This document shows, piece by piece, positions 16,062-27,072 of a stretch of 64,000 nt of DNA (positions are counted from its first letter, which is position 1; the number at the start of each line of letters is the position of its first letter). A model generated the notes under the pieces. The model did not search any database. It was not told where the DNA came from and worked only from the letters and a program-made list of their open reading frames with translations. The position numbers were made by a program, and so were the translations under genes. This stretch comes from Oerskovia sp042887685 (GTDB lineage: Bacteria; Actinomycetota; Actinomycetes; Actinomycetales; Cellulomonadaceae): assembly GCF_042887685.1 (NCBI RefSeq), contig NZ_JBHVOS010000011.1:70650-134649 (forward strand), in the 5' to 3' direction.

Positions 16062-16081
16062 ACACATTCGCGAGCATGTGT
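16062..16081. promoter_or_regulatory. Inverted repeat ACACAT-N8-ATGTGT upstream of the menJ-nuo unit
   Basis: Perfect 6-bp arms, 9 bp with one mismatch, ending 3 nt before the candidate -10 TAGAGT (16085-16090). That is where an operator would cover the -35 and spacer. Confidence 0.4.
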
Positions 16082-16084
16082 GGC

Positions 16085-16090
16085 TAGAGT
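16085..16090 (+). promoter_or_regulatory. Candidate -10 element (TAGAGT) of the menJ-nuo unit
   Basis: TAGAGT gives a transcription start near 16097 and a leader of about 65 nt with a GAGGTGAG ribosome-binding site before GTG 16163. No good -35 is visible. Confidence 0.4.
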
Positions 16091-16101
16091 GACGATGTCC
16101 A

Positions 16102-16119
16102 TTGTGAGCGACTTCACAA
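16102..16119. promoter_or_regulatory. CRP/GlxR-type operator (TTGTGA-N6-TCACAA)
   Basis: The site contains TGTGA-N6-TCACA, the consensus half-sites and spacing of CRP-family regulators (GlxR in corynebacteria, Crp/Cmr in mycobacteria), with perfect symmetry over 18 bp. It lies just downstream of the candidate -10, so binding would be expected to repress that promoter, unless an unseen downstream start exists. Control of respiratory genes by GlxR-type regulators is established in corynebacteria. Confidence 0.65.
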
Positions 16120-16162
16120 GGGTCTCCATGAGGCATGCCCCCAGGCCGAGCGAGGTGAGAAC

Positions 16163-17464
16163 GTGCGTGAGCGGACCGACGACGCGGACGTCATCGTCGT
16201 GGGCGCGGGCCCTGCCGGGGCGACCGCGGCCCACTACTGCGCCGCTGCCGGACTGAGCGTCCTCCTCCTCGAGAAGGCCTCGTTCCCGCGCGACAAGATC
16301 TGCGGCGACGGCCTCACGCCGCGCGCCGTGGGCGAGCTCGTCCGCATGGGCGTCCCCACGCGCGCCGAGGACGGCTGGATCCGCAACAAGGGCCTGCGCG
16401 TCGTCGCGAGCGGTCGCCAGTGGGAGCTGCCCTGGCCCGAGCTCAAGGCGTACCCCTCCTACGGCCTCGCCCGCTCCCGGATGAACCTCGACCAGACCCT
16501 CGCCGAGCACGCGCAGCGCACGGGCGCCAAGCTCCTCGAACGCACCAACGTGACCGGGCCGATCGTCGACGAGCGCACCGGTCGGGTCGTGGGCGTCACG
16601 GCACGCCCCCTCGACGAGAACGGTCGCCGCGCGGGCGACGAGTACGAGCTGCGCGCCCCGGTCGTCATCGCGGCCGACGGCGTCTCGTCCCGCTTCGCGC
16701 TCGCGCTCGGCCTCGAGAAGCGCCAGGACCGGCCCATGGGGGTCGCCGTCCGCACCTACTTCAGGACCCCGCGTCACGACGACGCCTGGATGGAGTCGCA
16801 CCTCGAGCTGTGGGACGGGCCCGCCGGGAGGTCGAACCTGCTGCCGGGCTACGGCTGGATCTTCGCCCTCGGCGACGGCACCGCGAACGTCGGCCTCGGC
16901 TCGGTCAACTCGACCCCCGCCCGCCAGTCCGCCGCGAACGTGGACTACAAGGACCTGTTCGCCAAGTGGATGGCCAACGCCCCCGCGGAGTGGGAGTTCA
17001 CGCCCGAGAACCAGCTCGGTCCCGTGCGCGGCGCGGCGCTGCCCATGGGCTTCAACCGCAAGCCGCTCTACTCGCGCGGCGTCGTGCTCGTGGGTGACTC
17101 GGGCGGCATGGTCAGCCCCTTCAACGGCGAGGGCATCGCGTACGCCATGCAGGCCGCGCGCGTCGCCGCCGACGTCGTCGCCCAGTCCCGGGCCCGCAGC
17201 ACCGACGCTGCCCGTGAGCGCACGCTCGCGACCTACCCCGACATCATGCGGCGCGACCTGGGCGGGTACTACACGCTCGGCCGGTACTTCGTGCGGCTCA
17301 TCGAGCACCCCGAGATCATGCGGCTGTGCACGAAGTACGGGCTGCCTCGTCCGCTCGTCATGCGCTTCGTCCTCAAGCTGCTGTCCGACTGTTACGAACC
17401 CCGTGGTGGCGACGTCGTCGACCGGGTCATCGCAGGCCTGACGAGGGTGGTGCCATCGGCATGA
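16163..17464 (+). CDS. FAD-dependent geranylgeranyl-reductase-family protein, MenJ-like menaquinone side-chain reductase
   Basis: This is a 433-residue flavoprotein. The N-terminal Rossmann motif is V-I-V-V-G-A-G-P-A-G-A-T-A-A (about residues 10-24). K-I-C-G-D-G-L-T-P-R matches the geranylgeranyl reductase family, V-I-A-A-D-G-V-S-S-R lies near 170, and the third FAD motif V-G-D-S-G-G-M-V-S-P-F-N-G-E-G-I-A-Y-A-M is near 315. In mycobacteria the homologous MenJ saturates one isoprene unit of menaquinone. Between menG and nuoA, with a polyprenyl synthase at the operon end, the same role is the best inference. The GTG at 16163 has a GAGGTGAG site. It reads towards nuoA with a 151-bp gap. Confidence 0.85.
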   Translation: MRERTDDADVIVVGAGPAGATAAHYCAAAGLSVLLLEKASFPRDKICGDGLTPRAVGELVRMGVPTRAEDGWIRNKGLRVVASGRQWELPWPELKAYPSYGLARSRMNLDQTLAEHAQRTGAKLLERTNVTGPIVDERTGRVVGVTARPLDENGRRAGDEYELRAPVVIAADGVSSRFALALGLEKRQDRPMGVAVRTYFRTPRHDDAWMESHLELWDGPAGRSNLLPGYGWIFALGDGTANVGLGSVNSTPARQSAANVDYKDLFAKWMANAPAEWEFTPENQLGPVRGAALPMGFNRKPLYSRGVVLVGDSGGMVSPFNGEGIAYAMQAARVAADVVAQSRARSTDAARERTLATYPDIMRRDLGGYYTLGRYFVRLIEHPEIMRLCTKYGLPRPLVMRFVLKLLSDCYEPRGGDVVDRVIAGLTRVVPSA

Positions 17465-17615
17465 GAGTCCTCGGTGCGACGGCAACGACGCCGTCCTCGC
17501 TGTACCTGCAGTCACCACCGTCATCCCCCTCGGACCTGGGCCCCCGCGGTTTCGCGCGGTCGCCCGGTGGCAGCACTCTCGACACGCCCCCGCGCACCCC
17601 CCGGAGAGCAGACCG

Positions 17616-17978
17616 ATGACCAACCCGTACGTGCCCGTCCTCGTCCTGATGGGCATCGGCGCCGTCCTCGCTCTCGGCGGAGTCGCCGCGAGCGCCGTGA
17701 TCGGCCCCAAGCGCTACAACCGCGCCAAGCTCGACGCCTACGAGTGCGGCATCGAGCCCACTCCGCACGCGGTCGGCGGAGGGCGCTTCCCGATCAAGTA
17801 CTACCTCGTCGCGATGACCTTCATCATCTTCGACATCGAGGTGGTCTTCCTCTACCCGTGGGCGGTGGACTTCACGGTCCTTGCCACCTTCGGGCTCGTC
17901 GCCATGCTGAGCTTCCTCGCCCTGATCACGGTGCCGTTCGTCTACGAATGGCGCCGTGGCGGGTTCGAGTGGGACTAG
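17616..17978 (+). CDS. nuoA: NADH-quinone oxidoreductase subunit A
   Basis: This small membrane-arm subunit of complex I has 120 residues and three helices. The conserved Y-E-C-G-I-E-P loop, F-P-I-K-Y-Y-L-V-A-M-T-F-I-I-F-D-I-E-V-V-F-L-Y-P-W core and acidic D-I-E residues are all intact. GGAGAG precedes the ATG. It is the first nuo gene; the 151 bp upstream holds only a weak 6-bp inverted repeat, so transcription probably comes from the MenJ-like gene. Confidence 0.96.
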   Translation: MTNPYVPVLVLMGIGAVLALGGVAASAVIGPKRYNRAKLDAYECGIEPTPHAVGGGRFPIKYYLVAMTFIIFDIEVVFLYPWAVDFTVLATFGLVAMLSFLALITVPFVYEWRRGGFEWD

Positions 17979-18003
17979 CCGGAACCAGTTAGGGAGAACG
18001 CAG

Positions 18004-18555
18004 ATGGGGATCGAGGAAGCTCCCTCGGGCTTCTTGCTCACGAGCGTGGAGAACCTCGCGGGGTACTTCCGCAAGGCGTCGCTGTGGCCGGTGACGTTCG
18101 GCCTGGCGTGCTGCGCCATCGAGATGATGGCGGCCGGCGCGTCGCGCTACGACCTGTCGCGCTTCGGCATGGAGGTCTTCCGTGCCTCGCCGCGGCAGGC
18201 CGACCTGATGATCGTCGCAGGTCGCGTGAGCCAGAAGATGGCGCCCGTCGTGCGCCAGGTCTACGACCAGATGTCCGAGCCCAAGTGGGTGCTGTCGATG
18301 GGCGTGTGCGCGTCGAGCGGCGGCATGTTCAACAACTACGCGATCGTCCAGGGCGTGGACCACATCGTCCCGGTGGACATCTACCTGCCCGGCTGCCCGC
18401 CGCGCCCGGAGATGCTCATCAACGCGATCCTCGCGCTGCACGACCAGATCCAGGCCGAGCCGCTCGGCGTGAACCGGCGCGAGGCGGCCAAGGCCGCCGA
18501 GGCCGCGGCGCTCGAGGCGACCCCGACCTTCCAGATGAAGGGACTGCTGCGGTGA
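18004..18555 (+). CDS. nuoB: NADH-quinone oxidoreductase subunit B
   Basis: This subunit holds the N2 [4Fe-4S] cluster next to the quinone site. All ligand motifs are present: G-L-A-C-C-A-I-E-M, G-V-C-A-S-S-G-G-M-F-N-N-Y and P-G-C-P-P-R-P-E. It has 183 residues, with a 25-residue Ala-rich C-terminal tail. ATG 18004 follows AGGGAGAACGC. The stop overlaps the nuoC start (GTGA). Confidence 0.96.
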   Translation: MGIEEAPSGFLLTSVENLAGYFRKASLWPVTFGLACCAIEMMAAGASRYDLSRFGMEVFRASPRQADLMIVAGRVSQKMAPVVRQVYDQMSEPKWVLSMGVCASSGGMFNNYAIVQGVDHIVPVDIYLPGCPPRPEMLINAILALHDQIQAEPLGVNRREAAKAAEAAALEATPTFQMKGLLR

Positions 18556-19349
18556 CGAGCACCCACGACGGACCGGGCGGTCGTCCGGCCGACGACGCGT
18601 CCCGCGAGAAGGTCGCCCACGGCGACGTGCCCGGCGACGAGCTCGTGGCGGGACCCGAGGCCGGCGGCCGCGAGCCGCTCGAGGTCGTCGAGGTCCGCAC
18701 CGGCATGTTCGGCGCCAAGGGCTCGGGCGACACCTCCGGGTACGGCGGGCTCGTGCGGCCCGTGGTGCTGCCCGGACCGAGCGCCCGCCCCTACGGCGGC
18801 TGGTTCGACGAGGCCGTCGACGTCCTGGCCGAGGTTCTCGCCGAGGGCGGCGTGCGCTTCGAGGACGCGGTCGAGCAGGTCGTGGTGGACCCCCCGGGAC
18901 GCCACGCCGAGCTCACCCTCCACGTGCGCCGCGACCACGTCGTGACCGTCGCCCGCGCGCTGCGCGACGAGCAGGACCTGCGCTTCGAGCTGAGCATGGG
19001 CGTGAGCGGCGTGCACTACCCGCACGACGTGGGCCGCGAGCTGCACGCCGTCTACCACCTGACGTCGGTGACCCACGGGCGCAGCCTGCGTCTCGAGGTC
19101 TCCGTCCCGGACGCGGACCCGCACGTCCCGTCGAGCACGTCGGTCTACCCGTCCAACGACTGGCACGAGCGCGAGACGTGGGACTTCTTCGGGATCGTCT
19201 TCGACGGCCACCCTGCCCTCGCCCGCATCGAGATGCCCGACGACTGGCCCGGCCACCCGCAGCGCAAGGACTACCCGCTCGGCGGCATCCCGGTCGAGTA
19301 CAAGGGCGCCACGGTGCCCCCGCCGGACCAGAGGAGGTCGTACTCGTGA
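18552..19349 (+). CDS. nuoC: NADH-quinone oxidoreductase subunit C
   Basis: This peripheral-arm 30-kDa-type subunit has 265 residues. A long, polar N-terminal extension (about 1-75) precedes the conserved domain, which carries H-Y-P-H-D-V-G-R-E-L-H, Y-P-S-N-D-W-H-E-R-E-T-W-D-F-F-G-I and the C-terminal R-K-D-Y-P-L-G-G-I-P-V-E-Y-K. GTG 18552 overlaps nuoB by 4 nt, and the end overlaps nuoD by 4 nt. It is not fused to NuoD, unlike in enterobacteria. Confidence 0.95.
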   Translation: MTSTHDGPGGRPADDASREKVAHGDVPGDELVAGPEAGGREPLEVVEVRTGMFGAKGSGDTSGYGGLVRPVVLPGPSARPYGGWFDEAVDVLAEVLAEGGVRFEDAVEQVVVDPPGRHAELTLHVRRDHVVTVARALRDEQDLRFELSMGVSGVHYPHDVGRELHAVYHLTSVTHGRSLRLEVSVPDADPHVPSSTSVYPSNDWHERETWDFFGIVFDGHPALARIEMPDDWPGHPQRKDYPLGGIPVEYKGATVPPPDQRRSYS

Positions 19350-20695
19350 GCACCACCACCCCCCACGCCACGAAGGCGCCGTACGGGGACTTCGACCCGG
19401 GCGTCCCCAGCTTCGAGGCCTCGGGCGGCGACTGGGCGGACATCGCCGCCGAGGCCACGCAGCTCGGCGAGGAGCGCATCGTCGTCAACATGGGCCCCCA
19501 GCACCCGTCCACGCACGGCGTGCTGCGGCTCATGCTCGAGATCGACGGCGAGACGGTCACCGAGGCCCGCTGCGGCGTCGGCTACCTGCACACGGGCATC
19601 GAGAAGAACATGGAGTACCGGACGTGGACCCAGGGGGTCACGTTCTGCACCCGCATGGACTACCTCGCCCCCCTGTTCCAGGAGACGGCGTACTGCCTCG
19701 CGGTCGAGAAGCTCCTCGGCATCACGGACGACGTGCCCGAGCGCGCGAGCATCATCCGCGTCCTCATGATGGAGCTCAACCGGATCGCGTCCCACCTGGT
19801 GTGCCTGGGCACGGGCGGCAACGAGATGGGCGCGACGACCGTCATGACCATCTCCTTCACGGCACGCGAGGAGATCCTGCGGGTCTTCGAGGCCGTCACG
19901 GGGCTGCGCATGAACCACGCGTACGTGCGCCCGGGTGGCGTGGCGCAGGACGTCCCGCCGGACGTCGTGGCCCAGATCCGCAAGGCCGACCCGCTGATCC
20001 GCGGCTACCTCGGTCAGCTCGGCGACCTCATGCTCGCCAACCCCATCTTCAAGGGGCGCCTCCAGGGAGTCGGGCACCTCAACCTCTCGGGCTGCATGGC
20101 GCTCGCGATCACGGGCCCGGTGCTGCGCTCGACGGGCCTGCCGTACGACGTGCGCAAGGCCGCCCCGTACTGCGGCTACGAGACGTACGACTTCGACGTC
20201 CCCACCTCGGACGAGGCCGACTGCTACTCGCGGGTCGTGCTGCGGCTCGAGGAGTGCTACCAGTCGCTGCGGATCGTCGAGCAGTGCCTCGAACGCCTCG
20301 AGGCGACGGCGGGCCAGCCCGTCATGGTCGCCGACAAGAAGATCGCCTGGCCCGCGCAGCTCGCGGTCGGTGCGGACGGCCAGGGCAACTCGCTCGACCA
20401 CATCCGCGAGATCATGGGCACCTCGATGGAGGCCCTGATCCACCACTTCAAGCTGGTCACCGAGGGCTTCCGGGTACCCGTCGGCCAGGTGTTCCAGTCG
20501 GTCGAGCACCCGCGCGGCGAGCTGGGCGTGCACCTGGTGTCCGACGGCGGCACGCGCCCCTACCGGGCCCACTTCCGTGATCCTTCGTTCAACAACCTGC
20601 AGGCGGTCGCCGTGATGTGCGAGGGCGGCCAGGTCGCCGACGTCGTCGTCGCGGTCGCCTCGCTCGACCCTGTGCTGGGAGGGGTGGACCGATGA
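19346..20695 (+). CDS. nuoD: NADH-quinone oxidoreductase subunit D
   Basis: This 49-kDa-type subunit forms the quinone cavity with NuoB. It has 449 residues. Key motifs are N-M-G-P-Q-H-P-S-T-H-G-V-L-R (quinone-site His), G-Y-L-H-T-G-I-E-K-N-M-E, M-N-H-A-Y-V-R-P-G-G-V-A-Q-D and the C-terminal R-P-Y-R-A-H-F-R-D-P-S-F-N-N-L. A GAGGAGG ribosome-binding site lies within the end of nuoC, 7 nt before the GTG. The nuoE ATG overlaps its stop. Confidence 0.96.
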   Translation: MSTTTPHATKAPYGDFDPGVPSFEASGGDWADIAAEATQLGEERIVVNMGPQHPSTHGVLRLMLEIDGETVTEARCGVGYLHTGIEKNMEYRTWTQGVTFCTRMDYLAPLFQETAYCLAVEKLLGITDDVPERASIIRVLMMELNRIASHLVCLGTGGNEMGATTVMTISFTAREEILRVFEAVTGLRMNHAYVRPGGVAQDVPPDVVAQIRKADPLIRGYLGQLGDLMLANPIFKGRLQGVGHLNLSGCMALAITGPVLRSTGLPYDVRKAAPYCGYETYDFDVPTSDEADCYSRVVLRLEECYQSLRIVEQCLERLEATAGQPVMVADKKIAWPAQLAVGADGQGNSLDHIREIMGTSMEALIHHFKLVTEGFRVPVGQVFQSVEHPRGELGVHLVSDGGTRPYRAHFRDPSFNNLQAVAVMCEGGQVADVVVAVASLDPVLGGVDR

Positions 20696-21527
20696 CGCTC
20701 GAGGCCAGAAGGTCCGGTTACGACGAGGCGACGTACGCGCGCCTCGCCACGGACACCGCGGCGATCATCGCCCGGTACCCGGAGAAGAGGTCGGCGCTGC
20801 TGCCCATGCTGCACCTGGTGCAGGCGGAGGACGGCTACGTCTCGCGCGACGGCATCGCGTTCTGCGCCGAGCAGCTCGACATCACGGCCGCCGAGGTGTC
20901 GGCCGTCGCGACGTTCTACACGCAGTACAAGCGCCACCCCAACGGCACCTACACCGTGGGCGTGTGCACCAACACGCTGTGCGCGATCATGGGCGGCGAC
21001 GAGATCTTCGACGAGCTCTCGGAGCACCTGGGCGTCGGGCACGACGAGACGACCGAGGACGGTGCCATCACCCTCGAGCGCGTCGAGTGCAACGCGGCGT
21101 GCGACTACGCACCCGTCGTGATGGTCAACTGGGAGTTCTTCGACAACCAGACCCCCGCCGGGGCCACGCAGCTCGCCGACCGCCTCCGCGCGGGCGAGGA
21201 CGTCGCCCCCACGCGCGGCGCGGCCTCGGTGTGCTCGTTCAAGCAGATGAGCCGCGTGCTCGCCGGGTTCTCCGACGGCCGCGCCGACGAGGGCGTCGGG
21301 GCCGGTGGCCCCACGCTCGCGGGGCTCCGCCTGGCCCGCGAGCACGACTGGACCGCCCCCGGCGGTGCGGCCCCGGAGCAGGCCGACGGGTCGGGCACGG
21401 ACGCGGGTGCGGCGGCCGCGGAGGGCGCCTCCGCCGTCGGGCAGGAGCAGTCCAGCGCCGAGCGCAAGCCCACCACGCCCGCCGACGCCACGGGCGACAC
21501 TCCCGACGCCTCGAAGGGGAAGCAGCC

Positions 21528-21531
<4 letters not shown>
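20692..21531 (+). CDS. nuoE: NADH-quinone oxidoreductase subunit E
   Basis: This thioredoxin-like [2Fe-2S] (N1a) subunit of the NADH-dehydrogenase module has 279 residues. Cluster ligands are in C-T-N-T-L-C (residues near 90) and C-N-A-A-C-D-Y (near 130); A-T-F-Y-T-Q-Y-K is also conserved. The last 60 residues are an Ala/Ser/Pro/acidic linker-like tail that the E. coli protein lacks. It overlaps its neighbours at both ends. Confidence 0.95.
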
Positions 21532-22876
<1,345 letters not shown>

Positions 22877-22877
<1 letters not shown>

Positions 22878-25630
22878 TGACGACCACGACGCCCGGCCCG
22901 TCGAGCGCGGTCGCGGCGGGAGGCGCGAAGCCCCCCGCCCGCCCCGACGACGTGTCGTTCACGATCGACGGCATCGAGATGGCCGTGCCCAAGGGCACCC
23001 TGGTCATCCGCGCCGCCGAGCAGGTCGGCATCCAGATCCCGCGGTTCTGCGACCACCCGCTGCTCGCCCCCGCGGGTGCGTGCCGCCAGTGCCTCGTCGA
23101 GGTCGCGACCCCCGACCGCGAGGGCAACGTCCGCCCCATGCCCAAGCCGCAGGCCTCGTGCACGCTCGAGGCCACGCCCGGCATGGTCGTCAAGACGCAG
23201 CACACGTCCGCGGTCGCCGACAAGGCGCAGCACGGCGTCATGGAGCTCCTGCTCATCAACCACCCGCTCGACTGCCCGGTGTGCGACAAGGGCGGCGAGT
23301 GCCCCCTGCAGAACCAGGCCATGAGCAACGGGCGCGCGACGAGCCGCTTCGTCGACGTCAAGCGCACCTTCCCCAAGCCCATCGCGATCTCGACCGAGAT
23401 CCTGCTCGACCGCGAGCGCTGCGTCCTGTGCCAGCGCTGCACGCGGTTCTCCGCGGAGATCGCGGGCGATGCGTTCATCGACCTGCAGAAGCGCGGCGCG
23501 CAGCAGCAGATCGGCCGCTACGACGCGAACGTCCTGGGCTTCGCCGACGGCGAGACCGAGCAGGCCGCCCCCGCGGGGGCCCTGCCCTACGGTGCGCAGG
23601 CCGGGTTCGAGGCCCCCGTCGGGGCCGCCCTCGAGGACGAGTCGGGGAGGCCCTTCGCGTCCTACTTCAGCGGCAACACCGTGCAGATCTGCCCGGTGGG
23701 TGCGCTGACGGGTGCCGCGTACCGCTTCCGGTCGCGGCCCTTCGACCTGGTCTCGACCCCGGGCGTGGGCGAGCACGACGCGTGCGGGTCCGCGATCCGC
23801 GTCGACCACCGTCGCGGCGTCGTGCTGCGGCGCCTGTCGGGCGAGGACCCGCTGGTCAACGAGGAGTGGATCACCGACAAGGACCGCTTCGCGTTCCACT
23901 GGCAGGACGCACCGGACCGCCTGGCCCACCCGCTCGTGCGCGACCGCGAGGTCGACGCGCAGGGCCGGGTCACGCGCGGCGAGCTGCGTCCCGCGAGCTG
24001 GGCCGAGGCCCTCGAGGTCGCGGCCGACGGCCTGGCGCAGGCTCGCGCGGCGGGCGGCGTCGGGGTGCTCCCCGGCGGTCGCCTGACCGTCGAGGACGCC
24101 TACGCGTACGGCAAGTTCGCCCGGGTCGTCCTGGGCACCAACGACGTCGACCACCGCGCTCGCGTGCACTCGGCCGAGGAGGCCGAGTTCCTGGCCCACC
24201 GCGTCGCGGGCACGGGCCTGGGCGTGACGTTCGAGGAGCTCGAGAAGGCCCCTGCGGTGCTCCTCGTGGCCCTCGAGGCCGAGGAGGAGGCGGGCGTCAC
24301 GTTCCTGCGCCTGCGCAAGGGCGTCCAGAAGCGTGGCCTGCGGGTCTTCTCCCTCGCCCCCTTCGCGAGCCGGGGCGTGCAGCGCCTCGACGGCACGCTC
24401 CTGCGGGCGGCCCCGGGTACGGAGGCCGAGTGGCTCACCGTGCTCGCCTCGGGCGCGCAGACGCTGTTCGGCCACGACGGCGCCGTGGGCCCCGACGTCC
24501 CCGAGTCGGTCGACGAGCCCGCCGAGGTCGCGGCGCTGCGGGACGCGCTCGCGCAGCCCGGCGCCGTGATCCTCGTGGGCGAGCGCCTCGCCGGGGTGCC
24601 CGGCGGCTACTCGGCGCTGGTGCGCCTCGCCGAGGGCACCGGGGCTCGCCTCGCGTGGATCCCTCGCCGGGCGGGGGAGCGCGGCGCGGTCGAGGCAGGG
24701 ACGCTGCCGGGGCTCCTCCCGGGCGGACGCCCCGTGCCCGACGCCGCAGCGCGGGTCGACGTGTCCGTCGCCTGGGGCGTCGAGCACCTCCCCGAGGCGC
24801 CCGGTCGTGACACGGGCGGCATCCTCGACGCCCTGTCCGTGGGCCAGCTCGACGGCGTGCTCGTCGGCGGTCTGCACACCGACGACCTCCCCGACCCCGA
24901 CCACGCCCGCCGGGCGCTGGGCGCCGCCGGGTTCGTCGTGTCGCTCGAGGTCCGCGCGTCGGACGTCACAGAGCTCGCGGACGTGGTCCTGCCCGTGGCG
25001 CCGCCGGTCGAGAAGGCCGGGGCGTTCGTGAGCTGGGAGGGCCGGGTGCGGACCTTCGAGGCCGCGCTCGCCACGACCGCGATGCCCGACCACCGTGTCC
25101 TCGACGCGCTCGCCGACGCGGCGGGTGTCGCGCTCGGCACCCGGACGCTCGGCGAGGTCCGGGACGAGATCGACCAGCTCGGCACGTGGGACGGGGAGCG
25201 CTCGGCAGCGCCTGCCGAGGCCGCCGCCGAGCCGCCCGCCGTCGCACCGGGCACCGCGGTGCTCGCGGGGTGGCGCCTGCTGCTCGACGCAGGACGCGGG
25301 CAGGACGGCGAGCGGTTCCTCGCCGGCACCGCCAAGCGACCCGTCGCCCGGCTGTCCGCGACGACCGCCGCCGCGGCCGACCTCTTCGAGGGCGACGTCG
25401 TGCGCGTCTCGACCGACCGCGGGTCGATCGAGCTGCCGGTCGTGATCACCGACATGGTCGAGCACGTCGTGTGGCTCCCGCTCGGCTCGCAGGGGTCGAA
25501 GGTCTACCGTGACCTCGGCGTCGCCCCAGGGGCGCTCGTCCGCATCGAGCCCGCCGCCGGGTCCGCGTCCGTCGCACGGGCCGCAGAGTCCGCAGCACCC
25601 ACCCAGCGCACCGACGGGGGAGCATCATGA
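22877..25630 (+). CDS. nuoG: NADH-quinone oxidoreductase subunit G
   Basis: This is the large iron-sulfur subunit of 917 residues. N1b ligands lie in C-D-H-P-L-L-A-P-A-G-A-C-R-Q-C; N5 ligands in H-P-L-D-C-P-V-C-D-K-G-G-E-C; N4 ligands in C-V-L-C-Q-R-C and the distal C-P-V-G-A-L. A molybdopterin-oxidoreductase-like, non-catalytic domain follows. The site of the extra N7 cluster (usually C-x2-C-x3-C) reads G-V-G-E-H-D-A-C-G-S, so N7 appears lost. Both ends overlap neighbours. Confidence 0.95.
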
Positions 25631-27072
25631 CAGGCCTGCTGAACCTGGTCTCCGGGGCGGTACTGGTCTCCGAGACCCCGGGCGTGCCCGGGATCAAGGC
25701 CGACTTCTCGCAGGACAACGGCTGGACCTACCTGGTCAAGGCCGTGCTCATCATCGTGTTCCTGCTCACGAGCGTGCTCATCGCGATCTGGTTCGAGCGC
25801 AAGGTCGTGGCCCGCATGCAGGTCCGCCCCGGACCCAACGTGCACGGTCCCTTCGGCCTGCTGCAATCGCTCGCGGACGCCATGAAGCTGCTGCTCAAGG
25901 AGGACCTCACGGTCTCCGCGGCGGACAAGTTCGTGTACATCCTGGCGCCCATGATCGCGGTGTTCTGCTCGCTGCTGACGTTCGCGGTCATCCCGTTCGG
26001 GCCGAACGTCACGATCCCGTTCACCGACTACTCGACACCCGCACAGCTCACCGACTTCCCCGTCGCGGTGCTCTACATCCTGGCGTGCGCCTCGGTGGGC
26101 GTGTACGGGATCGTCCTCGGTGGCTGGTCGTCGGGCTCCACCTACCCGCTGCTCGGCGCGGTCCGCTCGACGGCCCAGGTCATCAGCTACGAGCTCGCGA
26201 TGGGCCTGGCCCTGGTGAGCGTCTTCATCATGGCCGGCTCGATGTCGACCTCCGAGATCGTGGACTCCCAGACCAGGGTCTGGTGGGCGCTCATCCTCAT
26301 CCCGAGCTTCGTCATCTACATCATCGCGATGATCGGCGAGACCAACCGCCTGCCGTTCGACCTCCCGGAGGCCGAGGGCGAGCTCGTCTCGGGCTACATG
26401 ACCGAGTACTCGTCCATGAAGTTCGCGTGGTTCTTCCTCGCCGAGTACATCAACATGATCAACGTCTCGGCCGTGGCGACCACGCTCTTCCTGGGCGGGT
26501 GGCGCGCCCCCTGGCCGCTGTCCGCGATCAACGACGGCATGTTCAACGAGGGCTGGTGGCCCATCCTCTGGTTCCTCGCCAAGGTCTGGGCGTTCATGTT
26601 CGTGTTCGTGTGGGTCCGTGGCACGCTCCTGCGCCTGCGCTACGACCAGTTCATGAAGTTCGGCTGGAAGATCCTCATCCCGGCCGCGCTCGCCTGGATC
26701 GTCGTGCTCGCGGTCGTCCAGGGCATGATCCGCTTCGGCGACGTCGACAACCGCACGATCCTCGTCGTCGCCGGCGGCCTGTGCGCCGTCGCGATCGTCG
26801 CGATCTTCCTGTGGCCCGCGCGCAAGGAACCCGGAGGGGAACCCGGTGCGGCCGGGGGAGCGACGCCGTCGGGCCCCTACCGCAAGGCGACCACCGCCTC
26901 GCCCGAGCCCTTCGACGCCTTCGCGGGCGGATTCCCCGTCCCGCCGCTGCCCGGCCAGTCCCTGCCCAGCGCCTCGCGCCGGGCCCGGCGCCTGGTCCCC
27001 GAGGGAAGCCCGCCACCCGGCGGCGGCCCCGCAGCTCCCGACGCCCAGGACGAGGAGGTCCCCCGTGGCTGA
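25627..27072 (+). CDS. nuoH: NADH-quinone oxidoreductase subunit H
   Basis: This membrane subunit lies at the interface with the quinone cavity and has about eight helices and 481 residues. Conserved F-E-R-K-V-V-A-R-M-Q-V-R-P-G-P-N, Q-S-L-A-D-A-M-K-L-L-L-K-E, S-Y-E-L-A-M-G-L and G-E-T-N-R-L-P-F-D-L-P-E-A-E-G-E-L-V-S-G are intact. A 75-residue Pro/Gly-rich cytoplasmic tail extends past the usual end and overlaps the nuoI start by 8 nt. Confidence 0.96.
   Translation: MTGLLNLVSGAVLVSETPGVPGIKADFSQDNGWTYLVKAVLIIVFLLTSVLIAIWFERKVVARMQVRPGPNVHGPFGLLQSLADAMKLLLKEDLTVSAADKFVYILAPMIAVFCSLLTFAVIPFGPNVTIPFTDYSTPAQLTDFPVAVLYILACASVGVYGIVLGGWSSGSTYPLLGAVRSTAQVISYELAMGLALVSVFIMAGSMSTSEIVDSQTRVWWALILIPSFVIYIIAMIGETNRLPFDLPEAEGELVSGYMTEYSSMKFAWFFLAEYINMINVSAVATTLFLGGWRAPWPLSAINDGMFNEGWWPILWFLAKVWAFMFVFVWVRGTLLRLRYDQFMKFGWKILIPAALAWIVVLAVVQGMIRFGDVDNRTILVVAGGLCAVAIVAIFLWPARKEPGGEPGAAGGATPSGPYRKATTASPEPFDAFAGGFPVPPLPGQSLPSASRRARRLVPEGSPPPGGGPAAPDAQDEEVPRG

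Noticed and set aside
17465..17615. Separate nuoA promoter or attenuator
   Set aside because: Only a 6-bp inverted repeat (17478-17495) and no convincing -10; left as operon leader sequence.
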